Shown: piece after piece, positions 6,325 to 13,835 of the stretch
Position numbering within the stretch: the stretch's first letter is position 1
Layout: every line of letters begins with the position of its first letter
DNA from: an uncultured Anaerolineaceae bacterium
Lineage (GTDB): Bacteria > Chloroflexota > Anaerolineae > Anaerolineales > Anaerolineaceae
DNA length: 14,946 nt
Direction of reading: 5' to 3'
NCBI GenBank assembly: GCA_937894825.1
Contig: CALCQT010000510.1
Coordinates: 1 to 14,946 of the forward strand
Made by a program: the position numbers and the translations under genes
The notes under the pieces: model-generated
Seen by the model: only the letters and a program-made list of their open reading frames with translations
Databases searched by the model: none
What the model was told of the DNA's origin: nothing

Positions 6325-8691
6325 ATGACGCATTTTTCACCGGAACAGCAAAATCTGATCAACCTTCCGCTCGAAGAAAAAATCTTTCTGGAGGGGAAAG
6401 CCGGCTGTGGAAAGACAACCGCCGCGTCAGGCCGGCTGCGCGTCATCCTCGAATCTACTGCGGAGAGCAGTCAAACCTTCATCCTGGTACCGGCCCGCAC
6501 CCTGGGACGCCCTTATGCAGACAGCAGTGCCGCCATCGGTGCCCGTCCGCTGATTCAGACCTATAATGGCTTTGTCCAGCGCAGTCTGGAAATCTTCTGG
6601 CCGGTGATCGCTGAAACAGCCGGTTTTGCCCATCCGGAGAAAGCCCCCTGTTTTCTGACCATCGAGACAGCGCAGATCCTGATGGCCAAACTGATCGAAG
6701 CGAAACTGGAACAGGGATATTTCAGCGCGCTGAACTTTCCGGCCAGCCGTATCTATAACCAGATCATGATCAGCCTGCACAAGTGCGCCGCCGCCGAATT
6801 CCCCTATGAGACCTATGCCGATCGCATGAAAAAAAGTTGGACCGGCGAGAAGAGTTTTCTGCCATTGTTTGATCAGGCGCAGGAATGCGGCGAAATCTTC
6901 CGTCAGACCTGCTATAAGAACAATTTACTGGATTTCTCCATCCAATTAGAGGTTTTCCAGCGCCATTTGTTGCCGTCGAACAGGTTTCAGGCATGGTTGA
7001 AGCAAAATTACCGCCATTTTATTTTCGACAACGCGGAAGAGGACACGCCCACTGCCCATCACTTTGCAAAAATCATGATCAAGGCTTGCCGCTCCGCTTT
7101 GGTGATCACAGATCGTCTCGGCGGCTACCGCAATTTTCTCGGAGCGGATCCGCTCAGTGCGCAAACATTGAAAGAGACTTGTTCGCACCACCTGACATTC
7201 GAGCGCTCCTATGTCTGTTCTCCCGACATTCAGGCATTGGCAGCCTCGATCGAAGACCCCTGGTTGCCAGCCGACCGGCTCCCGGGCAAACCGCAGGCCG
7301 CCTACGATTTCCAGCCTTATCATCAATATCCGCAGATGATCAAACAGGCCGCCACCGATGTGGCGGATTTGATCCATCGCCAAAACGTGCCCCCATCTGA
7401 GATTGTCATCATCGCGCCGCTGGTCTCTGACGTACTCTACACCGCGCTGGAACGCGAACTGCGCATCCAGAACATCCCATGCTACATCCATCGTCCCTCA
7501 CGGCCGCTGATCAGCGAGAATGACACCAAGAGCCTGTTGACGCTGGTTTCGCTGATCCATCCGGAATGGGGCGTTCATCCCCGCCTGCTGGATATCGTGC
7601 AAATGCTACAAACATTCATTCCCGCCTTGGATCCTATCCGCGGACATATCCTGGTGTCCAGAACCTTCAAGGAGATTCAGTCGGACCCGGCGCAGGAACC
7701 GGATTATGAGATCAAGCCGTTTTCAAAAATCAGCCCGGATGCTCAAAAGCGCGTTACACCGGACATCGGGTTGTCCTTTGAAAAGGTCCGGCAATGGATC
7801 CTGACCAACAAGGGAATCTCAGAGGCGCCGGATATTTCACTGTCCCGTTTCTTCCATTCCGTTCTTTCAGGGGATGGCTTTGCCGCGTCCGGCATGACCG
7901 GCGAAAATTCGCAGGATTTAAATCTCGGCATCAAAAAAGTTATCGAATCGATGCAAAAATTCAGTCAGATTCCGGAACATTTGGGCAATGATCTGATCAC
8001 CTGGAAAGATTTCTTCCATCTGATCAGCCAGCGCATGGTCGCCGCACAATACTATGAAGACTGGTTCGCCCAGCCCAAAGATTCGGTTCTGATCTCGCTG
8101 GCTTCGGCTTTTTCCATGATGAATCGTCCGGTCTCCTGGCAAATCTGGTTGAACGCCGGCAGCCCGCGCTGGTGGGAGCGGATTTACGGTCATCTCACCA
8201 ACGACATCGTGCTTTCGCAGTCCTGGCAGGAAGGCGATCTATGGGATGCGCAGAAGGCGTATGAAACCAACACCGAAACGATGCAAAATCAGGTTCTGGG
8301 ATTGTTGGCCCGCTGCCGCCGCAAAGTGCTGGTTTATGCCAGCGAATTATCCGAGAGCGGCCAAGACCAAAAATCGCGGCTGCTTTACCTTTTTGCCGAT
8401 CTGGCTTACCGTTTCAACAACAAAGGATATGGCTACACGATAAACCCGCAGCAGATTGAAGAAGCAGGTGCCGGTTATGCCTTTTATCCCGGTATTGACG
8501 ATGAGACCGTCAACGATGAGACCGTTAACGACGAGCCTGACGGCGAGTCCGTCAGTAAAAGTAAACATGGCAACGCGATTGACGATGGGGCTTTCAATGA
8601 CGAAAACAACGACGCTGCGCACATGCTGCGCGACGCTTCCGGGGATGAAAACGCGGACGATGCGCGCTTTCTGACAGAAGGGGAGCTGTAA
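6325..8691 (+). CDS. UvrD-like helicase-fold protein with degenerate motor motifs, AddB/RecC-like
   Basis: 788 residues from the ATG at 6325, chosen because helicase-fold homology (THFSPEQQNLI) begins there and AAAGGG lies upstream. Walker A is intact (GKAGCGKT, residues 24-31). A conserved LLDFSIQLEVF segment precedes motif II. In motif II the usual DExQD is replaced by FIFDNAEED (about 233-240). The motif III position reads ITDRLGGYRNFLGA (about 262-275) instead of GDPDQ-x-IY-x-FRGA. The C-terminal half keeps a helicase-like layout but no clear motif V or VI. The last 66 residues are strongly acidic (21 Asp/Glu) and contain a short DETVN repeat. It probably binds ATP but lacks a normal translocase site, so it is inferred to be the scaffold or DNA-recognition subunit of a complex with the two downstream genes. 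The next gene starts 4 nt after the stop. Helicase-fold call is good; the AddB-like role is inference. Confidence 0.72.
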   Translation: MTHFSPEQQNLINLPLEEKIFLEGKAGCGKTTAASGRLRVILESTAESSQTFILVPARTLGRPYADSSAAIGARPLIQTYNGFVQRSLEIFWPVIAETAGFAHPEKAPCFLTIETAQILMAKLIEAKLEQGYFSALNFPASRIYNQIMISLHKCAAAEFPYETYADRMKKSWTGEKSFLPLFDQAQECGEIFRQTCYKNNLLDFSIQLEVFQRHLLPSNRFQAWLKQNYRHFIFDNAEEDTPTAHHFAKIMIKACRSALVITDRLGGYRNFLGADPLSAQTLKETCSHHLTFERSYVCSPDIQALAASIEDPWLPADRLPGKPQAAYDFQPYHQYPQMIKQAATDVADLIHRQNVPPSEIVIIAPLVSDVLYTALERELRIQNIPCYIHRPSRPLISENDTKSLLTLVSLIHPEWGVHPRLLDIVQMLQTFIPALDPIRGHILVSRTFKEIQSDPAQEPDYEIKPFSKISPDAQKRVTPDIGLSFEKVRQWILTNKGISEAPDISLSRFFHSVLSGDGFAASGMTGENSQDLNLGIKKVIESMQKFSQIPEHLGNDLITWKDFFHLISQRMVAAQYYEDWFAQPKDSVLISLASAFSMMNRPVSWQIWLNAGSPRWWERIYGHLTNDIVLSQSWQEGDLWDAQKAYETNTETMQNQVLGLLARCRRKVLVYASELSESGQDQKSRLLYLFADLAYRFNNKGYGYTINPQQIEEAGAGYAFYPGIDDETVNDETVNDEPDGESVSKSKHGNAIDDGAFNDENNDAAHMLRDASGDENADDARFLTEGEL
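8500..8535 (+). repeat. Short tandem repeat in the acidic tail
   Basis: Two 15-bp units (8500-8514 and 8515-8529) differ at one base and are followed by a partial third unit. They encode DETVN-DETVN-DE in the acidic C-terminal tail of the helicase-like protein. The reading frame is kept. Confidence 0.8.
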
Positions 8692-8695
8692 CCAT

Positions 8696-10987
8696 ATGGC
8701 GTTTATTCCCCGTCCAACACAAGCCGAAATTTTAAAATATACCGAAGGAACGATGGGTATTTCCGCCGTTCCGGGCAGCGGAAAAACCCACACCCTTTCC
8801 GCATTGGCCGCCTTGCTGGTTGAAAAAAACCAGGTCAAGCGCGCGGAACAATTTGACCACCCGTCTGAGGCGGAAATTCTGATCGTCACTTTCTCCAATT
8901 CGGCAGTCTCAAATTTCTCCGCCCGCATTGCCGGCTTTCTGAATGAAAAAGGACTGGTGCCCGGCATCGGCTATCGGGTGCGCACGCTGCATGGTATGGC
9001 CACGGACATTGTGCGCGGCCGGGCCGAGAGCTTCGGCATTGATCCGGACTTTGTCATTCTGGACGAGATCGCCTGTGACGCATTGTTGCTGCGCGCCGTT
9101 GACCTCTGGCTCGAAAAAGACGCCCGCCAAACCTATGACGCTATCCTGGATCCCGATACCCGCCCAATGCAGCGCGAAAAATATTATGCTGAAAAATGGC
9201 GTCGTGACATCACCATAATCGCCCGTAACGTAATCTCGCAGGCCAAAGACTATTTGATGACCCCGGAAAGAATGCGCGAAGCCATCGACACCGCTTCTGA
9301 AAAGGCGCAATACAGGCTGTTAAGCATGGTCTGCGACATTTATGCCGTTTACCAGACGCTGCTAAGAACCTACCCGGCGCTGGATTACGCTGATCTGATG
9401 TTTCACGCCTATGAGATTTTGGAAAAAGATCCGCTCTACCGCACGGTGCTTCAAAAACACTGGCCGATCATCCTCGAGGACGAGGCCCAGGACAGCTCAC
9501 TGATTCAGGAAAAGGTGCTGCGGCTGCTGACGCAAGGAAACCGCAACTGGGTTCGGGTCGGGGATCCCAATCAAGCCATCAATGAGACCTTCACGACGGC
9601 TGACCCGAAATTCCTGCTCAATTTTCTGGGGGAAGCCGATAAAACGGTCGATCTGTTCAATTCCGGCCGTTCCAGCGTCAGCATCCTGCGTCAGGCCAAC
9701 CGCCTGATCCGGTGGACGCGTTCGGCGCACCCGACGCCCGCCTGCCAAAGCGCGTTGGTCGAACCCTACATCAAGACCACCCCGCCGAACGACCCGCAGC
9801 GCAACCCGCCCGACAACCCGCGCCGGGTCATTTTTGATGCCATGGCATACACTCCGGCGGATGAGATTGATAAAATTGGCCGGTTGGCCGTTGAGCACGT
9901 TAAAGCTTATCCGCAGGAAACGCTGGCGATCCTGGTGCCGAGCAACGATTTCGGTGCCCAATTCGTCACCGCACTTGAGAAATATCCTGTCGACGTCATT
10001 GAAGTGCTGAAAAGTACCCGTAAAGCCAGAGGAACGGCCAATATTCTGGCCAAAATCCTGACCTGGCTCTCGTTGCCGTTGAACCAGAAGAATTGTCTGG
10101 AACTTTTTGAAATCCTCTATCATCATAATGCGGAAAAGGACTTCTACCTGAGCCCGGAGGACTGTAAAATCGCCCGCGACCGGCTCCTTTCGCTCCAGAC
10201 AATTGAGGATTTTATCTATCCGCTGACTGAGAAAGCATTGCAGGAGCTCGTCGAAAGCTGGAATGACCCATCCATGGTTGTCCAGACGCTTTTTTCTTAC
10301 CGCTTCCTGCTGCGCCGCTGGCTGGACGCACGCTTCCTTAAAATCGATCAATTGATCCTGTTGATTGCGCAGGATTTATTTGAGACGCCTGATGATCTCA
10401 GCATTTCGGCCCAACTGGGTCGCATTCTGGCGCAGATGGCCAACAGCGACCCTTCGCTGCGGCTCAATACGTTGGCGGAGAAGCTGCGGGACGCGGCCGC
10501 GAACTCCAGTCTCTATCCCGGTTCACAGGGCGCTGATTCGCAATTCGATCCGGAACTCTACCGCGGGAAAATCGTGGTCACCACCTATCACCGTGCCAAA
10601 GGGCTGGAATGGGATCAGGTTTTTCTCACCAGTTGCAACAATTATGATTTCCCGACCGGTTTGGATGAAAATTCGTCCGGGGGAAAAAACCGCCGTAAGC
10701 TGGCTCGTCCTCATTATGTCCGGAATGACCTGGACATCCAGGCTGAAGCCTTGCAGCAACTAAAAATCATCACTTTTCCGGAAGAAAATCAGCCGTACAG
10801 GGAAGGGGAGAGCAGCCGGAAAGCCTTCAACGACATGGCGTCCGAACGGCTGCGTTTGTTCTATGTAGGGATCACCCGGGCAAAAAAGGGCGTCTACTTT
10901 TCCTGGAATTCCGGTCGCTTCGGCGGCCAAACCGAATCCCTCGCCATGCGCATGCTGCGCACGATCCACGAGAAAGAATCCAAATGA
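8696..10987 (+). CDS. UvrD/PcrA-type SF1A DNA helicase, motor subunit
   Basis: 763-residue ATP-dependent 3'-5' SF1A helicase with all canonical motifs: Q-motif RPTQ (6-9), Walker A AVPGSGKT (24-31), Ia LIVTFSNSA (62-70), Ib RVRTLHGMA (94-102), II ILEDEAQDSS (259-268), III RVGDPNQAI (287-295), V VVTTYHRAKGLEWDQVFL (627-644) and VI RLRLFYVGITRAKK (718-731). No PD-(D/E)XK nuclease domain follows motif VI; the protein ends about 30 residues later, unlike AddA or RecB. The ATG at 8696 lies 4 nt after the previous stop, with AGAAGGGGAG upstream. Its TGA overlaps the start of the nuclease gene (ATGA). It is inferred to be the motor of a helicase-nuclease complex. A stand-alone PcrA/UvrD repair helicase is an alternative, but the tight linkage to a nuclease makes that less likely. 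Confidence 0.93.
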   Translation: MAFIPRPTQAEILKYTEGTMGISAVPGSGKTHTLSALAALLVEKNQVKRAEQFDHPSEAEILIVTFSNSAVSNFSARIAGFLNEKGLVPGIGYRVRTLHGMATDIVRGRAESFGIDPDFVILDEIACDALLLRAVDLWLEKDARQTYDAILDPDTRPMQREKYYAEKWRRDITIIARNVISQAKDYLMTPERMREAIDTASEKAQYRLLSMVCDIYAVYQTLLRTYPALDYADLMFHAYEILEKDPLYRTVLQKHWPIILEDEAQDSSLIQEKVLRLLTQGNRNWVRVGDPNQAINETFTTADPKFLLNFLGEADKTVDLFNSGRSSVSILRQANRLIRWTRSAHPTPACQSALVEPYIKTTPPNDPQRNPPDNPRRVIFDAMAYTPADEIDKIGRLAVEHVKAYPQETLAILVPSNDFGAQFVTALEKYPVDVIEVLKSTRKARGTANILAKILTWLSLPLNQKNCLELFEILYHHNAEKDFYLSPEDCKIARDRLLSLQTIEDFIYPLTEKALQELVESWNDPSMVVQTLFSYRFLLRRWLDARFLKIDQLILLIAQDLFETPDDLSISAQLGRILAQMANSDPSLRLNTLAEKLRDAAANSSLYPGSQGADSQFDPELYRGKIVVTTYHRAKGLEWDQVFLTSCNNYDFPTGLDENSSGGKNRRKLARPHYVRNDLDIQAEALQQLKIITFPEENQPYREGESSRKAFNDMASERLRLFYVGITRAKKGVYFSWNSGRFGGQTESLAMRMLRTIHEKESK

Positions 10988-11838
10988 AACAAATCAGCCA
11001 GTCTCAAATTCTTGATTATCAGGTCTGTCCGTGGCGCTACTACCTCAAAAATGTGCGCAACCTGTCCTGGCCGGAACCGATCACGCCCCGCTATCAGGAA
11101 TTGGCCCGCGCCTCGCGGCTGGGCAAATCTTTTCACCAGTTTGTACACCGCTATATCCAGGGCATGACTTTCGCAGAACTGGCAAAACAGGACTATGAGC
11201 CGGAAATGCTGAACTGGATCCAAAATTTCAGAAAATCCAATCCGCTGCCGGCGGAGGCCAGGCTCACCTCAGAAATTGAGCTTGCTGCCACTTTCGAGAA
11301 CGTCTTATGGATCGGTTTTGTGGACGCTATTGCCCTTTTACCGGATCAGGCGCTTATTTTTGACTGGAAAACTTCAAAAAAACCGGGCGCTCCCGCCGAA
11401 CTGCAGAAATCTCCGCAAACGCGGCTGTACCGCTTTTTGCTGTACCACGCCCGGCAGGACTTCCTGCCTGACACAGGCCAATCACTCAAACCTGAAGCGA
11501 TCACAATGGTCTACTGGTACCCGAATTGGCCATCCGCCCCGGTTCGGCTGCCCTACTCCGACCAGCTTTTCCGTCAGGATCAAGACTATTTCAGGCAGAT
11601 TGCCCTTGACCTCTCGCAGGAAGATCCGTCCTTCTTCCCCCAGACGCCGGATGAAGACGTCTGCCGTTCCTGCCGCTTTCAAACCTTTTGCCGCCGCGGA
11701 ATCCAGCCGCAAGCAGCCTCAGCCGATGAACCGGACTGGAATCCGGATACGGCCTATGCGCAGGACGCGTTTGATTTCATGGACGACGAACCAATGGATT
11801 CCGATGGGGCAGAATCAGTACTCGGCCCCGGAATCTGA
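10984..11838 (+). CDS. PD-(D/E)XK nuclease of RecB family with Fe-S cysteines
   Basis: 284-residue nuclease of the RecB/AddB/Cas4 group (PDDEXK_1-like). Visible catalytic residues are His51 (GKSFHQFVHRY), Asp114 (GFVDAI), Asp127 and Lys129 (FDWKTSK), and the QxxxY motif Gln145-Tyr149. Four cysteines are placed as in the Fe-S nuclease domains of AddB and Cas4: Cys15 near the N-terminus (YQVCPWRYYL), then Cys227, Cys230 and Cys236 (CRSCRFQTFC). They probably hold a [4Fe-4S] cluster that staples the domain. The last 40 residues are acidic (DEPDWNPD...FMDDEPMDSDG). The start overlaps the helicase stop by 4 nt, so the two genes are translationally coupled. Within the operon this would supply the only nuclease activity. 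A Cas4 role is unlikely because no CRISPR or cas1/cas2 is present. Confidence 0.9.
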   Translation: MKQISQSQILDYQVCPWRYYLKNVRNLSWPEPITPRYQELARASRLGKSFHQFVHRYIQGMTFAELAKQDYEPEMLNWIQNFRKSNPLPAEARLTSEIELAATFENVLWIGFVDAIALLPDQALIFDWKTSKKPGAPAELQKSPQTRLYRFLLYHARQDFLPDTGQSLKPEAITMVYWYPNWPSAPVRLPYSDQLFRQDQDYFRQIALDLSQEDPSFFPQTPDEDVCRSCRFQTFCRRGIQPQAASADEPDWNPDTAYAQDAFDFMDDEPMDSDGAESVLGPGI

Positions 11839-11854
11839 GCCTTCCAGGAACAGC

Positions 11855-12733
11855 TTATAACTCGGATAAATTTCCTGAACGGTAATCCAGCCACACATTC
11901 AATGACAACCCGATTGTGACCAGCAACCCACCCAGCAAGCTTTGCATCGAAAATCCCTGTGCCATCGCTGCGTCCAGCGCGATTCCGGTGAAAACCTGTC
12001 CCGCGAACAGGATGAGCGTCAAATGAAAGGCCGGCATACGCGGGGTAGTGACATTGGAAAGAAAAACAACCGCCACCCCCAGCGTGCCCCCCAGATAAAT
12101 CCACCAACGCGTGTCCACAGCCGCAGGAAACGCTGAACGCCCTCCGGAGAGGAACAGGATTACGAGTGCGACCACCATACCAACGGCAAAGTTATACCAG
12201 GCGCTGACCATCACGCTGGTTTTTTCGCCGAGCGCGGCGTTGATCGTACGGGAGACAACAATGGAAATCCCGGACAGAAACGATACCAGTACCGGTAAAA
12301 AGAGAAAGCTGGAATCCAACAGCAAACAAACAATGCCGAAGATGGTAAACAACAGCCCGATCAGCTTCCCGGTCGTGAATTTTCTTGCCGGCATCCCAAA
12401 CCAACCATATTGATCGATCAACAATGAGGTGACTGCCTGGCCCAGCAAACTGAGCGCGATGATCGCTGATACACTGATCATTCCATAAGCCATGTTGTTA
12501 AATAAAGTCGTAGCGACACCAATCGCTCCGCCGGAAAACAAGGTTATCGGCAGACCACGGACTGAAAACAGCCGCTCCTTGCGAAAAACAGAAGTCCCTG
12601 TGATCAATAGTAGCCCGACCAGGTGAATGATCGCCGTTGCGGCAGGTACGCCATAAACCGCCGTCAGATTGCCGTTGATCGCAATCATGACCGCGATAAA
12701 TATGGATGTCAGTATCGACAGGAAATAAACCAT
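11855..12733 (-). CDS. DMT-superfamily transporter, YdcZ/DUF606 type
   Basis: 292-residue integral membrane protein with about ten hydrophobic segments in two related halves of five, the layout of DUF606 (YdcZ) proteins in the drug/metabolite transporter superfamily. Typical features are the N-terminal IAVMIAINGNL, the ALSLLGQAVTSLLIDQYGWFG segment in half 1, and ILFAGQVFTGIALDAA near the end of half 2. The substrate is unknown. The ATG at 12733 has AAAGGGAG seven nt upstream. It converges on the nuclease gene with only 16 nt between the stops, and no terminator is visible in that gap. It lies downstream of the ribosomal operon terminator, so it has its own promoter. Confidence 0.88.
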   Translation of the reverse strand: MVYFLSILTSIFIAVMIAINGNLTAVYGVPAATAIIHLVGLLLITGTSVFRKERLFSVRGLPITLFSGGAIGVATTLFNNMAYGMISVSAIIALSLLGQAVTSLLIDQYGWFGMPARKFTTGKLIGLLFTIFGIVCLLLDSSFLFLPVLVSFLSGISIVVSRTINAALGEKTSVMVSAWYNFAVGMVVALVILFLSGGRSAFPAAVDTRWWIYLGGTLGVAVVFLSNVTTPRMPAFHLTLILFAGQVFTGIALDAAMAQGFSMQSLLGGLLVTIGLSLNVWLDYRSGNLSEL

Positions 12734-12753
12734 AGATCGTCTCCCTTTCTACG

Positions 12754-12791
12754 TATACAGTATAAAGGCTCAGCCAGGCTGAATATGACAA
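12754..12791 (-). promoter_or_regulatory. Candidate promoter and palindromes ahead of the DMT transporter
   Basis: On the minus strand TTGTCA (12786-12791) and TATACT (12759-12764) are 21 bp apart, too long for an unaided sigma-70 promoter. Between them lies a perfect palindrome TCAGCCAGGCTGA (12770-12782). A second short palindrome TATACAGTATA (12754-12764) overlaps the -10. The arrangement could be a regulator-dependent promoter, but this is weak evidence. Confidence 0.4.
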
Positions 12792-12810
12792 ACCGGTAAT
12801 CATCTTTCCG

Positions 12811-12855
12811 GAAAAGCGAAACTGCCGGAGTAATTATCCGGCAGTTTCGCTTTTC
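12811..12855 (-). terminator. Strong intrinsic terminator of infC-rpmI-rplT
   Basis: A perfect 19-bp stem (12811-12829 with 12837-12855) encloses a 7-nt loop. The arms contain GCGAAACTGCCGGA and its complement. On the minus strand the second arm ends in a run of T. It lies 48 bp past the rplT stop. Confidence 0.92.
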
Positions 12856-12902
12856 GCTTGTCCTGATAACAAATCAGAGCGGAAGAAATTGTCAATTTTC
12901 CC

Positions 12903-13253
12903 TTATACAGATTTTGCCAACTCAGCAATTTTTGCAAATGCCTTCGGGTCCCGCACGGCCACGTCAGCCAGCATCTTACGGTTCAGGCTGATTTGCTGAT
13001 TTTTCAAACCTGCGATTAAGCGGCTGTATGAAATCCCGTTCAAACGGGCAGCCGCGTTAATTCTTGTAATCCAAAGTTTGCGCAACTCACGCTTGCGTAC
13101 GCGGCGGTCACGAAAGGCGTACCACAATCCCTTCAGCATCGTCTCATGCGCACGACGGAAAAGCTTCCGGCGAGTGGCTTTATAGCCCTCCGCCTGTTTT
13201 AATAACTTCTTATGACGGCGATGTCCGTGAGGACCGCCCTTAACACGTGCCAT
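12903..13253 (-). CDS. rplT: 50S ribosomal protein L20
   Basis: 116-residue L20, an early assembly protein of the 50S subunit that binds 23S rRNA; in E. coli and Bacillus it also represses its own operon. The protein is diagnostic throughout: [37 protein letters not shown], the [21 protein letters not shown] core and the [11 protein letters not shown] segment. The ATG at 13253 follows AAAGGAG at a 7-nt spacing. An in-frame upstream start would add 13 residues that include the ribosome binding site, so it was not used. It is the last gene of the infC operon and is followed by a strong terminator. A small nested hairpin lies directly upstream of its ribosome binding site. Confidence 0.97.
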   Translation of the reverse strand: MARVKGGPHGHRRHKKLLKQAEGYKATRRKLFRRAHETMLKGLWYAFRDRRVRKRELRKLWITRINAAARLNGISYSRLIAGLKNQQISLNRKMLADVAVRDPKAFAKIAELAKSV

Positions 13254-13275
13254 AAAAATACTCCTTTGCGCACCC

Positions 13276-13316
13276 CCGGACGTCAACCGCAATCACGGTT
13301 TGTTGGAAACATCCGG
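13276..13316 (-). promoter_or_regulatory. Nested hairpin in the rpmI-rplT gap
   Basis: The 85-nt gap between rpmI and rplT can fold with an outer stem CCGGA (13276-13280)/TCCGG (13312-13316) and an inner stem AACCG (13285-13289)/CGGTT (13296-13300). It ends about 8 nt before the rplT Shine-Dalgarno sequence. It may affect rplT translation; binding by L20 is speculation. Confidence 0.35.
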
Positions 13317-13338
13317 CAGCCGCACTAAACCGAATAAA

Positions 13339-13569
13339 TTATTTCTCCATATACGGAGCGAGATGCTTTACGCGCTTGATAATTCTCTTACCTTCGACGA
13401 CGACCATCTCAGATAACAGCGCTTTGGTACGATCCGATGTACGGCGGCGGAAATGACTCTTACCGCCCTTCGTCCGGACCAGAACGCCGGACCCGGTCAG
13501 CCGAAAACGTTTCGACGTGGCCTTGTGGGTCTTAAGTTTATATTTTCCTGCTTTTGGCTTGCGTGGCAC
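13339..13569 (-). CDS. rpmI: 50S ribosomal protein L35
   Basis: 76-residue L35 of the large ribosomal subunit. The core KLKTHKATSKRFRLTGSGVLVRTKGGKSH is characteristic, and the protein ends HLAPYMEK. The usual length is about 65 residues starting near the KTHKA motif; here a basic MPRKPKAGKY extension of about ten residues precedes it. The start is GTG at 13569 with AAGGAG six nt upstream, which decides the start. It lies 266 nt downstream of infC, an unusually long gap holding a terminator-like hairpin and a possible promoter, and 85 nt upstream of rplT. Confidence 0.96.
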   Translation of the reverse strand: MPRKPKAGKYKLKTHKATSKRFRLTGSGVLVRTKGGKSHFRRRTSDRTKALLSEMVVVEGKRIIKRVKHLAPYMEK

Positions 13570-13593
13570 AACAAACTCCTTACAACAAAATTC

Positions 13594-13616
13594 GATGGCT
13601 TTTTTTAACGGCCATC
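13594..13616 (-). promoter_or_regulatory. Small hairpin in the rpmI leader
   Basis: GATGGC (13594-13599) and GCCATC (13611-13616) form a 6-bp stem around an 11-nt A-rich loop, about 15 nt upstream of the rpmI Shine-Dalgarno sequence. It may be part of a translational control element for rpmI/rplT; no known riboswitch class was recognised. Confidence 0.35.
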
Positions 13617-13630
13617 TGATTAGCTGGATA

Positions 13631-13636
13631 ATTATA
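13631..13636 (-). promoter_or_regulatory. Possible -10 element of an internal rpmI promoter
   Basis: A perfect TATAAT lies on the minus strand, downstream of the attenuator-like hairpin and about 60 bp before rpmI. No good -35 hexamer is present 16-18 bp upstream, so a secondary promoter is only a possibility. Confidence 0.35.
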
Positions 13637-13693
13637 CACGGTTTTTATAACTTGTGATTCGGTTGCTGCATCAATATTTATTCTTGCGCTTTC

Positions 13694-13757
13694 AAAAAAA
13701 TAAATCTGTAATCCTGCAATTCTTGCTTTCGCACAAAAAACAGGATCACAGATTTTT
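13694..13757 (-). terminator. Attenuator-like terminator between infC and rpmI
   Basis: Arms 13702-13716 and 13741-13755 form a 15-bp stem on the minus strand (AAATCTGTGATCCTG with its partner, one G-U pair). The 24-nt loop contains a TGC-GAAA-GCA mini-hairpin. The minus-strand RNA continues as UUUAUUUUUUUG, a proper U tract. It lies about 80 nt after the infC stop, so it should reduce or condition transcription into rpmI-rplT. Confidence 0.75.
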
Positions 13758-13835
13758 CATTCTGCGGTTAAGCTACAAATTCGCAAATAAATGTTGGATC
13801 GCCTGCCGCAACCCAAACCTATGCGAAATATTCAA

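Noticed and set aside
6946..7491. 181-codon minus-strand frame inside the helicase-like gene
   Set aside because: It is a shadow of a well-supported coding frame with no independent evidence.
9497..10351. 284-codon minus-strand frame inside the helicase gene
   Set aside because: It is antisense to conserved helicase sequence spanning motif III and beyond; it has no family features.
6325..11838. Interpretation as a Cas4/CRISPR or Gabija-type defence locus
   Set aside because: No cas1/cas2, repeats or OLD-family (GajA-like) nuclease is present; the motifs and gene linkage fit an AddAB-like repair complex better. A defence role cannot be excluded.
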